The notes under the pieces are model-generated. The model saw only the letters and a list, made by a program, of their open reading frames with translations, made no database searches and was not told where the DNA came from. Of a stretch of 18,572 nucleotides of DNA, positions 7,508 through 14,702 are shown one piece after another. Made by a program: the position numbers and the translations under genes. Within the stretch, counting starts at the first letter, position 1, and the number at the start of each line of letters is the position of its first letter. Source of the stretch: Bacillota bacterium (GTDB lineage: Bacteria > Bacillota > Clostridia > Lachnospirales > Lachnospiraceae); assembly GCA_023419655.1 (NCBI GenBank), contig JAEZXP010000031.1, positions 1 through 18,572 on the forward strand. The letters run 5' to 3'.

Positions 7508-7840
7508 AAGGGCGGCCCATATGATATGGGACAGATTTACCAGGGAATACAATGTAAGGGATATGATAAGTCCGATATTAGCGGCTTTTAGCTGGCCGCT
7601 GTCTGAAAAACATATGCTTTTATAGAGAAAATATAGCAGTCCTGCAGGGAAAACTATTTTCAGCAGGATGCTGATAAGCGGACTTTGTACCGCATTTACC
7701 ATGAATATGTTCACTTCTCTAAACAACCCTGTCCGCAATAAGGCCAGAGTAAATAGTATATCGGTGACATTCAGCAGATATAGAATAATTAGCTTTTTTC
7801 GTATTGTGATAAGATTATAATCCTTTATAAATGTAACCAT
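7490..7840 (-). CDS. Small membrane protein, DUF5658-like
   Basis: This 116-residue integral membrane protein has about three or four hydrophobic segments. The pattern LLNVTDILFTLALLRTGLFREVN near the N terminus resembles DUF5658, a family of unknown function whose members carry a similar D-x-x-T plus G-x-x-E-x-N signature. I place the start at the ATG ending at 7840 because GGAGGCG sits 5 bases before it; a TTG one codon upstream is also in frame. The stop lies inside the 3' end of the HAD gene on the other strand (18-base overlap), so this gene lies entirely within any long transcript reading through from the HAD gene. Function unknown. Confidence 0.75.
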   Translation of the reverse strand: MVTFIKDYNLITIRKKLIILYLLNVTDILFTLALLRTGLFREVNIFMVNAVQSPLISILLKIVFPAGLLYFLYKSICFSDSGQLKAANIGLIISLTLYSLVNLSHIIWAALLPVFW

Positions 7841-7904
7841 CAAATCGCCTCCATGGCAAGAGTATTGACAGCGTATTGGATTTTAAACATGTATATAAAA
7901 GAAT

Positions 7905-7962
7905 GAGGTAAACGCTATCCTGGTCTTATAACCGGTTACCAGGATGGGGTTTACCTCTTTTT
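7905..7962. terminator. Bidirectional terminator between purE and the DUF5658-like gene
   Basis: GAGGTAAAC (7905-7913) pairs with GTTTACCTC (7949-7957). After a short internal mismatch, ATCCTGG (7917-7923) pairs with CCAGGAT (7939-7945), and the centre holds the palindrome TAACCGGTTA. Five T residues follow on the plus strand (7958-7962); the minus strand reads ATTCTTTTATA after the stem. It would stop purE transcripts on the minus strand and any plus-strand transcript from the HAD gene. Confidence 0.85.
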
Positions 7963-7979
7963 ATTAATCTTTAGAAATC

Positions 7980-8474
7980 TTATATTAATTCGGATTGCAA
8001 TTTTTTATCCTTCTCTATAACGGCATTCGTCATCTCTGTTCTCATATTTTGCAGCTTTTCTGATAATTTGGCATCATATACGGCAAGAATCTGAAGGGCG
8101 AGTAAAGCGGCATTATCGGCACCGTCTATGGCGACAGTGGCAACGGGAATACCCTTAGGCATCTGAACTGTAGATAGAAGAGCATCAAGACCGTCCAGAG
8201 TAGAAGATTTCATTGGAATTCCGATAACCGGCAAGGTGGTATGGGCTGCAATAACACCTGCCAAATGAGCTGCCTTTCCTGCCGCACATATGATTACACC
8301 AAAGCCCTCTGCCCTGGCGTTGGCTGCGAATTCGCAGGCCTGCTGCGGTGTCCGGTGTGCACTCATAATATGAACCTCCACCTCAGCACCAAATTCCTTC
8401 AAGGTGTTTATTGCGCCTTTTACAACAGGCAAGTCGGAATCACTTCCCATTAATATCGCTATCTTTTTATTCAT
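7980..8474 (-). CDS. purE: N5-carboxyaminoimidazole ribonucleotide mutase (PurE, class I)
   Basis: PurE moves the carboxyl group of N5-CAIR to C4 in de novo purine synthesis, partnered with PurK. The protein has 164 residues, normal for class I PurE. The nucleotide site GSDSD is at residues 10-14 and SAHRTP at 38-43, with His40 matching the catalytic histidine. AAGKAAHLAGVIAAHTTLPV and LLSTVQMPKGIPVATVAI complete the family pattern. I chose the ATG at 8474, which gives the usual MNKKIAILMG start; AAAGGA lies about 12 bases upstream. In-frame starts further out add residues with no family match. No purK, purC or other purine gene is adjacent. The gene has its own promoter and terminator, so it is a single-gene unit here. 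Confidence 0.95.
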   Translation of the reverse strand: MNKKIAILMGSDSDLPVVKGAINTLKEFGAEVEVHIMSAHRTPQQACEFAANARAEGFGVIICAAGKAAHLAGVIAAHTTLPVIGIPMKSSTLDGLDALLSTVQMPKGIPVATVAIDGADNAALLALQILAVYDAKLSEKLQNMRTEMTNAVIEKDKKLQSELI

Positions 8475-8545
8475 TTTAATAACCATTCCTTTCTTCGTGG
8501 ACTGCAAACTTTGCTGAGAATTATGTACAGAAATAATTTGTCATA

Positions 8546-8574
8546 AATATAGCTTATTATCAGACCGGTGTCAA
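8546..8574 (-). promoter_or_regulatory. Sigma-A promoter for purE
   Basis: Read on the minus strand, TTGACA (8574-8569), a 17-base spacer and TATATT (8551-8546) form a near-ideal vegetative promoter. The 5' leader is about 65 bases, too short for a purine riboswitch with an expression platform, and I see no PurR-type box. The MerR promoter on the other strand begins 36 bases away, so the two face away from each other. Confidence 0.75.
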
Positions 8575-8609
8575 TGAAAGATTAAATGATAAAGTCATAA
8601 AAAAGATAC

Positions 8610-8640
8610 TTGACATTGACGTTACGTTAAGGTTTATGAT
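8610..8640 (+). promoter_or_regulatory. MerR-type promoter with 19-bp spacer and operator dyad
   Basis: TTGACA (8610-8615) and TATGAT (8635-8640) are separated by 19 bases, the elongated spacing typical of promoters that MerR-family activators untwist. The spacer contains a near-perfect palindrome, TTGACGT-T-ACGTTAA (8616-8630), with one mismatched pair. The MerR-family gene starts 102 bases downstream, so autoregulation is the obvious reading. Confidence 0.8.
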
Positions 8641-8661
8641 AAGTTTGTGAGGAGGTGAAGG

Positions 8662-8703
8662 TTGAAAGAAATACACTTTCACTCTGCGATTATATGCCGC
8701 TGA
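8662..8703 (+). CDS. Possible 13-residue leader peptide upstream of the MerR gene
   Basis: A strong site GGAGGTG (8651-8657) precedes a TTG-initiated frame of 13 codons (read as MKEIHFHSAIICR). Its TGA overlaps an ATG as TGATG. The site lies almost at the predicted transcript start, so ribosomes would load at the very 5' end. Its placement before alternative hairpins resembles attenuation leaders, but the residues do not spell an obvious amino-acid or drug signal. Translation is unproven. Confidence 0.3.
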   Translation: MKEIHFHSAIICR

Positions 8704-8724
8704 TGGCAATGCCATAAATGGCAT
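8703..8724 (+). promoter_or_regulatory. Overlapping alternative hairpins before the MerR ribosome site
   Basis: ATGCCAT (8709-8715) can pair downstream with ATGGCAT (8718-8724) or upstream with ATGGC at 8703-8707; both pairings cannot form together. The downstream form ends 6 bases before the GAGAGG ribosome site of the MerR gene. The loops are very short (2-3 bases), so stability is uncertain. Confidence 0.4.
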
Positions 8725-8741
8725 GGGAATGAGAGGTAACC

Positions 8742-9506
8742 ATGGAATATACAATAATAAAGCTGGCCAGAATGGCCGGTATAAGCGGAAGAACCCTGCG
8801 GTATTATGATGAAGAGGGAATCCTTAAGCCGGCAAGGATAAATTCATCAGGTTACCGGATTTATGGAAGCAGGGAAGTAGACCGTCTGCAGCAGATACTA
8901 TTTTATAGGGAACTGGAATTTAGTATTGATAAAATCAGGGAGATTATTGATAATCCGGATTTTGATGAAAAAGAGGCTCTTATCAGCCATAGAGAGCAGC
9001 TTTTAAAAAAGAGAGAGCAGCTTGACAGGCTGATATCCAATGTGGAAAGAACATTACAGGGAAAGGAAGGAAAGATTATTATGACAGATAAAGAGAAATT
9101 TGAAGGATTTAAGAAGGATTTGATAGACAAAAATGAACGGGAATATGGGGCGGAAATCCGTGAAAAGTATGGTGAGGATACAATAAAGGCTTCTAATGAG
9201 AAGTTTATGAATATGTCCAAAGAGCAATATGAAGAATTCGAGGAGCTAGGTCAGGAGATTCTTGAGACGCTGGAAGTCGCTTTGGATACCGGAGACCCCG
9301 CGGGTGAACTGGCACAAAGGGCATGTGAATTACACAAAAGATGGCTTTTGTTCACCTGGAAAGAATACAGTAAGGAGGCCCATGCCGGTCTGGCCCAGAT
9401 GTATGTGGATGACGAACGTTTTACTGCTTATTATGACAAAATAAGACCGGGTATGGCAGCCTTTTTAAGGGATGCGGTATTCATTTATACGGGCAGGGTG
9501 CAATAG
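8742..9506 (+). CDS. MerR-family regulator with TipAS-like ligand domain (TipA/Mta type)
   Basis: This is a DNA-binding activator of the TipAL/Mta type, which senses bulky compounds and usually turns on itself and drug-response genes. It has 254 residues. The winged helix-turn-helix fills the N terminus (YTIIKLARMAGISGRTLRYY, then DEEGILKP and GYRIYG). A coiled coil rich in Arg, Glu and Leu follows at about 75-112. The TipAS-like antibiotic-binding globin-like domain runs from 114 to the end and shows ELGQEILETLE, ELHKRW, AQMYVDDERFTAYYDKI and PGMAAFLRDAV. By memory of the family, the TipA thiostrepton-reacting cysteine lies just after the RW motif; here that stretch reads LLFTW, with no cysteine. 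GAGAGG precedes the ATG. An internal ATG (residue 114) has its own ribosome site. No efflux gene is adjacent. Confidence 0.93.
   Translation: MEYTIIKLARMAGISGRTLRYYDEEGILKPARINSSGYRIYGSREVDRLQQILFYRELEFSIDKIREIIDNPDFDEKEALISHREQLLKKREQLDRLISNVERTLQGKEGKIIMTDKEKFEGFKKDLIDKNEREYGAEIREKYGEDTIKASNEKFMNMSKEQYEEFEELGQEILETLEVALDTGDPAGELAQRACELHKRWLLFTWKEYSKEAHAGLAQMYVDDERFTAYYDKIRPGMAAFLRDAVFIYTGRVQ
9062..9083 (+). promoter_or_regulatory. Internal ribosome site and start for a TipAS-like short form
   Basis: AAAGGAAGG (9062-9070) stands 10 bases before an in-frame ATG at 9081-9083. That ATG is residue 114, exactly at the junction between coiled coil and ligand domain. Starting there gives a 141-residue ligand-binding domain alone. 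In Streptomyces lividans tipA, an internal start is known to produce TipAS in excess; the same layout here is inferred from sequence. Confidence 0.5.
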
Positions 9507-9522
9507 GGGATGTAAATAACAG

Positions 9523-9551
9523 TTGATTAATTCATGGTGATAGCATATAAT
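9523..9551 (+). promoter_or_regulatory. Sigma-A promoter for the permuted papain-fold hydrolase gene
   Basis: TTGATT (9523-9528), a 17-base spacer and TATAAT (9546-9551) form a good promoter between the MerR gene and the gene at 9625. This suggests the hydrolase gene is transcribed on its own rather than only with the regulator. No terminator is visible after the MerR gene. Confidence 0.65.
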
Positions 9552-9624
9552 ATACTTTAAATATAAAAAATGTATAAACAGAATATAAATAAAGTAGAAA
9601 ACATGTAATGAAGCAGGGGTTATT

Positions 9625-10224
9625 ATGAATAATGAAAAGAAGAATCTCATTGCAAATCCGGATATAGATTCGACAAGGAATGTATATATTGTTTTAACCC
9701 AGACAAGAACTTATCCTGCAAGGGCTATCCGTTTATATACGCATGAACCCTATGCCCATGCGTCGATTGCATTTGATGAGGATTTGGAAGAAATGTACAG
9801 CTTCGCCAGGCGGGGGATATATAATCCTTTTAATGCCGGCTTTATAAGAGAGGATATCGATAAAGGCATCTTTGGAAAGTTTACCTCAACGGCATGCGGT
9901 ATCTACCGGTTGAAGATTACAGAGAGGCAATATCATTGTCTGCGGAGAGAAATTGATGTATTCAATCGGAATAAAGAAGCTTATTCCTATAATTATCTGG
10001 GTTTGCTGGGAGCTGCTTTTAATATCCCCATAAGATTTAAGCAACGGTATTTTTGTTCCCAATTTGTCGCATATGTGCTGGAGCAGAGCGGCATTCATAT
10101 TTTTAATAAAACGTATGCTTGTGTAAAGCCAAGGGATATAAGGATGAATTCAAGGCTTGAGACGGTTTATGAGGGCAGATTGTCCGAGTACCGTGTAAAT
10201 AAGAAAAAATTCCAGATTGCCTGA
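9625..10224 (+). CDS. Permuted papain-fold (YiiX/LRAT-like, NlpC/P60 clan) cysteine hydrolase
   Basis: This 199-residue, apparently cytoplasmic protein has no signal peptide or membrane segment. It shows the circularly permuted NlpC/P60 order, with the histidine before the cysteine. The candidate histidine is His45 in YAHASIAFDED; the candidate nucleophile is Cys144 in FCSQFVAYVLEQSGI, where a cysteine at the start of a helix followed by Ser-Gln is typical. Relatives act on peptides, amides or lipids; the substrate here is unknown. The opening VYIVLTQTRT and the phrase PYAHASIAF recall a group of uncharacterised proteins that I believe is common in Lachnospiraceae (memory, unchecked). An AGGGG site lies about 7 bases before the ATG. 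It has its own promoter and a shared bidirectional terminator. Confidence 0.7.
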   Translation: MNNEKKNLIANPDIDSTRNVYIVLTQTRTYPARAIRLYTHEPYAHASIAFDEDLEEMYSFARRGIYNPFNAGFIREDIDKGIFGKFTSTACGIYRLKITERQYHCLRREIDVFNRNKEAYSYNYLGLLGAAFNIPIRFKQRYFCSQFVAYVLEQSGIHIFNKTYACVKPRDIRMNSRLETVYEGRLSEYRVNKKKFQIA

Positions 10225-10254
10225 GCATCAGGCGGAGATTTATCGTTAAAAAGA

Positions 10255-10295
10255 GGCCGTAAGAAGCGCATTGTGCGAATTTCTTACGGCCTTTT
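10255..10295. terminator. Bidirectional terminator between two convergent genes
   Basis: GGCCGTAAGAA (10255-10265) pairs perfectly with TTCTTACGGCC (10281-10291), followed by TTTT on the plus strand. On the minus strand the stem is followed by TCTTTTTAA, so it also ends the P-type ATPase transcript. Confidence 0.9.
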
Positions 10296-10336
10296 ATGAT
10301 GTTTATTTTTGTATAGATAATTTGAAATTTTGTTTT

Positions 10337-13024
10337 TTAGAATTCAACATGCTTATTCTTTTCAGCCATGCGCAAGAATATCTTGATAATTTCATTCACC
10401 AATAATGGTACAAGAGCAAATAATATTACCAGAAGCCAATCGCTGGGAGATAAATTCTGTACCCGAAAGACCTTTGCAAGTGAAGGGATGGAGATAACTG
10501 CCAATTGCAGTAAAAGACCTGCGGCGATGGCAGCGACCAGTAATTTGTTCTTGAATAATCCTACCTGGAAGATGGATTTTGTAGTGCTTCGCATGGACAG
10601 GGAGTAGAACAGCTGACTGGCTGCCAATACTACGAATGCCATGGTTCTTGCATATGTCAATGCATTCTCATACAGAGGATTCGTTAAATCAACGACGCTG
10701 CCCATAGGATAATCGTGTTCCCACAAGCCGTAATAAAAAGCTCCCAGAGTTAATAATCCGATAAGGGTACCGCCGACAATGGCCCGTATACCGGCACCTC
10801 TTGCAAAGAAGCTTTCCTTTTGATTTCTGGGTTTGTGCTTCATAACATCATGGTCACCCGGGTCGACTCCCAGTGAGATAGCAGGAAGGGAATCGGTTAT
10901 CAGGTTAATCCACAGAAGATGGGTGGCAAGCAGCGGAACCGGCCAATTTAACAGGATGGATATAAATATGGCGATAACCTCACCTAAATTACATGAAAGC
11001 AGGAAGATAACGGCCTTTTTAATGTTATTATAGATATTTCTGCCTTCTTCAATAGCGTGGACGATTGTTGTGAAATTATCATCCGTCAGAATCATATCAC
11101 TGGCACCTTTTGCCACATCCGTACCGGTTATACCCATGGCAACGCCGATATCGGCAGACTTTAAAGAAGGAGCATCATTGACGCCGTCGCCTGTCATGGA
11201 TACGATATTTCCGTGGGACTTAAATGCCCGTACAATTCTGACCTTATGCTCGGGAGATACCCGGGCAAATACTCTGTAGTTATTTATACGGCTGGTAAAA
11301 TCCTCATCCGACATCGTATCTATCTCGACACCGGTAATACTTTGCTCCAAGCTGTCGGCAATTTCAAGCTCTTTTGCAATTGCCACGGCAGTATTCTTGT
11401 GGTCGCCGGTTATCATGATGGGGGTAATGCCTGCATTTTTTGCCTCACGGATGGAATCCTTGACCTCAAGTCTTGGAGGGTCTATCATGCCGACAAGGCC
11501 GATTAAGGTAAGGCTATTTTCCATGTCGTCCGGATTGATTATAGCCGGGCAATCCTTATATGCGGCACCCAGAACACGAAGGGCTGAATCGGACATTGTA
11601 TCCGTAATTTTCAGGAAGTCCTTTTTTAATTCTTCCGTCAGCGGTACGACCTTGCCGTCTGCCAGCACGTTCGTACATATTTTTAGAAGATTATCGATGG
11701 CGCCTTTTGTGTGCACCCTATAGCCTGTATCTTCTTCATTAAGGGTAGACATAAGCTTTCTGTCAGAATCAAAAGGAAATTCTGCGGCACGCTTATGCTT
11801 CGTATTCAAGGCTTCTCTTGTAAGATTGTATTTATTGCCAAGAACGATAAGGGCAACTTCGGTAGGGTCACCGGTTCCCTGGCCGTTTTCGTAGGTGGCA
11901 TCCGAACAAAGGACAAGTGTTTTGATTAGCTCGGTCTCAGCGGCAGAACCGGTTAAACCGCTGGCTGACTGGTCGACATCGGATAGTAATCCATAGGTAT
12001 ACTGCTTTGTAACGGTCATTTTATTCTGTGTAAGGGTGCCCGTCTTATCCGAACAGATGATATTGACAGAACCAAGGGTTTCCACCGCAGGAAGTTTTTT
12101 GACAATCGCATTAATCTTAGACATTCTGGTTACGCCTAATGCTAATACGATGGCAACGATAGCTGCCAGACCCTCCGGAATAGCGGCAACGGCAAGACTG
12201 ATAGCGGTAAGGAACATCTCCATGATATCCCTTTTTTGGATTAATGCAATTACAAATATCAATACACAGATTCCAATTGCCAAAATTCCCAGGATACGTC
12301 CCAGCTCATCCAGTCTTTTTTGAAGCGGTGTCATCTCGTTCGAATCTTCATCCAGTATCTTGGCTATCTTACCTATCTCGGTATCCATGGCGGTAGCTAC
12401 GACGACACCCTCGCCTCTGCCGTAGGTAACGAGAGTGGACATAAATGCCATGTTGCGTTTGTCTCCTAAAGAAGTTTTAGGGTCAGACAGAACGAACGCG
12501 GCGTTCTTATTGGCGGGAACCGATTCTCCCGTAAGAGGAGATTCATCAATCTGAAGGTTTGCGGTCTCTGTAAGCCGGATATCCGCAGGAATAAACCGGC
12601 CTGCATCCAGGACAACAATATCTCCGGGAACAACATCCTCGGAATCAATCTCAACAATTTCTCCATCCCGGCGGACAAGAGACCTTGGTGTTGTCATCTT
12701 CTGAAGTGCCTCCCCGGCCTTTTCTGCTTTGAATTCCTGCACAACACCGATTACTGCATTTAACACGACGACCAGAATAATGATAATAGCGTCCGAATAT
12801 TCGCCGATGGCTATCGTTATGGCCGCAGCACCCAAAAGAACGTAGATAAGCATATCCTTCAACTGAGAGAAGAACATGGAAAATACACTTTTTGGGGGTT
12901 TGCCCTTTAGTTTATTTGCTCCGTATTGTTCGAGCCTTTTTGCGGCCTCCGTTTTGGAAAGACCGGTATTTTGTTCAACCTTAAATTCTTCTAAAACTTC
13001 TTGCTGTGATTTTAAAAACCACAT
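10337..13024 (-). CDS. Calcium-transporting P-type ATPase (P2 type, LMCA1/PMCA-like)
   Basis: This 895-residue membrane pump probably expels Ca2+ using ATP. I chose the ATG at 13024 because GGAGG lies 5 bases upstream; an earlier frame start at 13057 overlaps that site. Domain order is complete: N-terminal cation-ATPase segment, TM1-2, actuator domain with TGES, TM3-4 with IPEGL, phosphorylation motif DKTGTLT (Asp326), nucleotide domain with KGA, hinge motif TGDGVNDAP, and six C-terminal membrane segments. Ca2+ ligands seen are the Glu of PEGL, Asn and Glu of CNLGEV in TM5, and Asn and Asp of NLITD in TM6. TM8 carries Gln (AASQLF) where SERCA has its site-I glutamate, matching plasma-membrane-type and Listeria LMCA1-type pumps with one Ca2+ site. 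It is divergent from the MscS gene and monocistronic. Confidence 0.93.
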   Translation of the reverse strand: MWFLKSQQEVLEEFKVEQNTGLSKTEAAKRLEQYGANKLKGKPPKSVFSMFFSQLKDMLIYVLLGAAAITIAIGEYSDAIIIILVVVLNAVIGVVQEFKAEKAGEALQKMTTPRSLVRRDGEIVEIDSEDVVPGDIVVLDAGRFIPADIRLTETANLQIDESPLTGESVPANKNAAFVLSDPKTSLGDKRNMAFMSTLVTYGRGEGVVVATAMDTEIGKIAKILDEDSNEMTPLQKRLDELGRILGILAIGICVLIFVIALIQKRDIMEMFLTAISLAVAAIPEGLAAIVAIVLALGVTRMSKINAIVKKLPAVETLGSVNIICSDKTGTLTQNKMTVTKQYTYGLLSDVDQSASGLTGSAAETELIKTLVLCSDATYENGQGTGDPTEVALIVLGNKYNLTREALNTKHKRAAEFPFDSDRKLMSTLNEEDTGYRVHTKGAIDNLLKICTNVLADGKVVPLTEELKKDFLKITDTMSDSALRVLGAAYKDCPAIINPDDMENSLTLIGLVGMIDPPRLEVKDSIREAKNAGITPIMITGDHKNTAVAIAKELEIADSLEQSITGVEIDTMSDEDFTSRINNYRVFARVSPEHKVRIVRAFKSHGNIVSMTGDGVNDAPSLKSADIGVAMGITGTDVAKGASDMILTDDNFTTIVHAIEEGRNIYNNIKKAVIFLLSCNLGEVIAIFISILLNWPVPLLATHLLWINLITDSLPAISLGVDPGDHDVMKHKPRNQKESFFARGAGIRAIVGGTLIGLLTLGAFYYGLWEHDYPMGSVVDLTNPLYENALTYARTMAFVVLAASQLFYSLSMRSTTKSIFQVGLFKNKLLVAAIAAGLLLQLAVISIPSLAKVFRVQNLSPSDWLLVILFALVPLLVNEIIKIFLRMAEKNKHVEF

Positions 13025-13123
13025 AATTTCCTCCGTTTCTGTGCATAACCTTTGCACCTTCTTTTCATTATGTTTCCTTAAAGTAAAAACGATTATACTT
13101 TATAGAATAATTTATCATCATCC

Positions 13124-13132
13124 ATTATAACA
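13124..13132 (-). promoter_or_regulatory. Extended -10 promoter for the P-type ATPase
   Basis: On the minus strand TGTTATAAT (13132-13124) is a consensus extended -10, with no good -35 (ATGATA at the right distance). The leader to the ATG at 13024 is about 90 bases. A second minus-strand TATAAT lies 30 bases downstream. On the plus strand, TTACAG (13189-13194), a 16-base spacer and TATAGA (13211-13216) form a weaker candidate for the divergent MscS gene. Confidence 0.55.
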
Positions 13133-13239
13133 AAAAGAAGACAGCATATCATTAAAAAATGATGAGAAATAGAAAAGGGCTTGAAAAATTACAGAATAAC
13201 AGAGAGAATATATAGAAGGATAAAAAAAGGGAATAATCT

Positions 13240-14541
13240 ATGAAAACGATATTACGGGAGGATTCAAAAGAGATGAAGGATTTATTTAGCAAATATTTTG
13301 AAAGCAGAGGCGCGCAAGGTACAGCAGCAGGGGCATTGACAGCAGCAGCCATTACTCTTGTGCTATTGGTATTCTGCCTTCTGGCCCATCTGATTTTGAA
13401 AAAAATATTTTTGCGAATCGTAACGAAAATAATAAAAAGAAATAAATTGGCATGGGATGATATATTCCTGGAACGAAAGGTTATCCAGAGGATAATACTT
13501 ATTGCTCCGGGCGTTATGATGTATATATTGGCAAGCGTGTATGAGAATCCGGAGCTTACGGCAATTGTCAGGCGGCTGGCATCGGCTTATGTGATGGCTG
13601 TATTGATATTTGTTATCAGCTCTTTGCTGAATTCAATTGATGATATATACCGTACAAAGCCGATTTCAAAAATAAGGCCTATCAAGGGACTTCTTCAGGT
13701 AGTAAAAATTATACTGTATATTGTTATTGGAATTATAATTATCGCCACCTTGCTGGACCAGAGCCCATTGATACTTTTAAGCAGCATCGGAGCTTTGGCG
13801 GCGGTATTTTCCTTTGTGTTCAAAGATTCCATCCTTGGATTTATCGCAGGTATCCAGCTGACCTCGAACGATATGCTGAGAATAGGTGATTGGATAGAGA
13901 TGCCCAAATACGGTGCCGACGGCGATGTGGTAGATATTACCTTAAATACCGTGAAGGTTCAAAACTGGGATAAAACCTATGTAACCATACCGGCATATGC
14001 GCTTATTTCAGATTCCTTTAAGAATTGGAGAGGGATGTATCAGTTTGACGGAAGGAGAATAAAGAGGTCTATATACATAGATGTCAACAGTATAGACTTC
14101 TGTACGCCGGAAATGATTTCACGATTTAAAAAAATGCATTATCTTAAAGATTATATTACGGATAAGGAAAAGGAACTGGAAGAGTATAACCGGGACCATA
14201 AAATAGATACCAGTCAGAAAATCAATGGACGGAGGATGACGAACCTGGGAACCTTCCGTGCGTATTTGACGAATTATATCCAAAACCATCCGGGCATTAA
14301 CAAGGATAAGATTATTATGGTACGCCAGCTTGCTCCGGGTGAAAAGGGTGTTCCCATGGAGATATATTGCTTTTCAAGAGATACACAGTGGGTCAATTAT
14401 GAAGGTGTGCAATCGGATATATTTGACCATATATTTGCCGTGGCAGGAGAGTTCGGCTTAAGAATCTTCCAGAACCTTTCGGGACATGACATAAAGAATG
14501 TGAGCTTTGGCAATGCAAACAATTCGGACGATACTGAATGA
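13240..14541 (+). CDS. Mechanosensitive channel, MscS family, YbdG-like
   Basis: This is a membrane channel that opens under osmotic down-shock and releases solutes. It has 433 residues, close to E. coli YbdG (about 415). Several transmembrane segments fill residues 30-200. The pore helix region reads SSIGALAAVFSFVFKDSILG. The beta domain has the YbdG-specific block RIGDWIEMPKYGADGDVVDI followed by TVKVQNWDKTYVTIPAYALI and SFKNWRGM. The C-terminal domain contains RRIKRSI and a long charged insert, typical of this subfamily. AAGGGAA sits 6 bases before the ATG at 13240; an in-frame ATG at 13273 with GGGAGG upstream is an alternative. It is divergent from the Ca2+ pump, with 215 bases between the start codons. 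Confidence in the subfamily is high because the signature block is nearly verbatim. Confidence 0.93.
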   Translation: MKTILREDSKEMKDLFSKYFESRGAQGTAAGALTAAAITLVLLVFCLLAHLILKKIFLRIVTKIIKRNKLAWDDIFLERKVIQRIILIAPGVMMYILASVYENPELTAIVRRLASAYVMAVLIFVISSLLNSIDDIYRTKPISKIRPIKGLLQVVKIILYIVIGIIIIATLLDQSPLILLSSIGALAAVFSFVFKDSILGFIAGIQLTSNDMLRIGDWIEMPKYGADGDVVDITLNTVKVQNWDKTYVTIPAYALISDSFKNWRGMYQFDGRRIKRSIYIDVNSIDFCTPEMISRFKKMHYLKDYITDKEKELEEYNRDHKIDTSQKINGRRMTNLGTFRAYLTNYIQNHPGINKDKIIMVRQLAPGEKGVPMEIYCFSRDTQWVNYEGVQSDIFDHIFAVAGEFGLRIFQNLSGHDIKNVSFGNANNSDDTE

Positions 14542-14565
14542 GAAAAAATGCATCAGGTGAAATGA

Positions 14566-14595
14566 CAGAAGCAGGGATATACATCCCTGCTTCTG
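14566..14595. terminator. Perfect 13-bp hairpin after the MscS gene, without a T-run
   Basis: CAGAAGCAGGGAT (14566-14578) pairs with its exact complement at 14583-14595 around a 4-base loop. It begins 24 bases after the stop codon, where a terminator is expected, but neither strand has a T-run. It may act as an mRNA 3'-end stabiliser or a weak terminator. Confidence 0.5.
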
Positions 14596-14603
14596 CCACT
14601 TGT

Positions 14604-14678
14604 GTCTCAATATTCAGTTGTAGTTGGCATAACCTCGTATTCTTAGTTAAACCATTGTTTGCAATTCTGAGACTGAAT
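14604..14678 (+). other. Competing inverted repeats in the gene-free stretch after the MscS gene
   Basis: The 14542-15107 stretch has no convincing gene. In it, GTCTCA (14604-14609) can pair with TGAGAC (14668-14673), and ATTCAGT (14612-14618) can pair with ACTGAAT (14672-14678). The two right arms share two bases and the order is crossed, so the pairings are alternative or pseudoknot-like. No known RNA family was recognised. Confidence 0.35.
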
Positions 14679-14702
14679 TACAAATTCTTCAATCTATTTT
14701 TT

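Noticed and set aside
8475..8507. Eleven-residue N-terminal extension of PurE
   Set aside because: The PurE family starts at the MNKKIAILMG strand; the extension has no family match and no suitable ribosome site.
10368..12323. Several plus-strand frames inside the P-type ATPase gene
   Set aside because: They are antisense shadows of a complete, motif-rich coding region.
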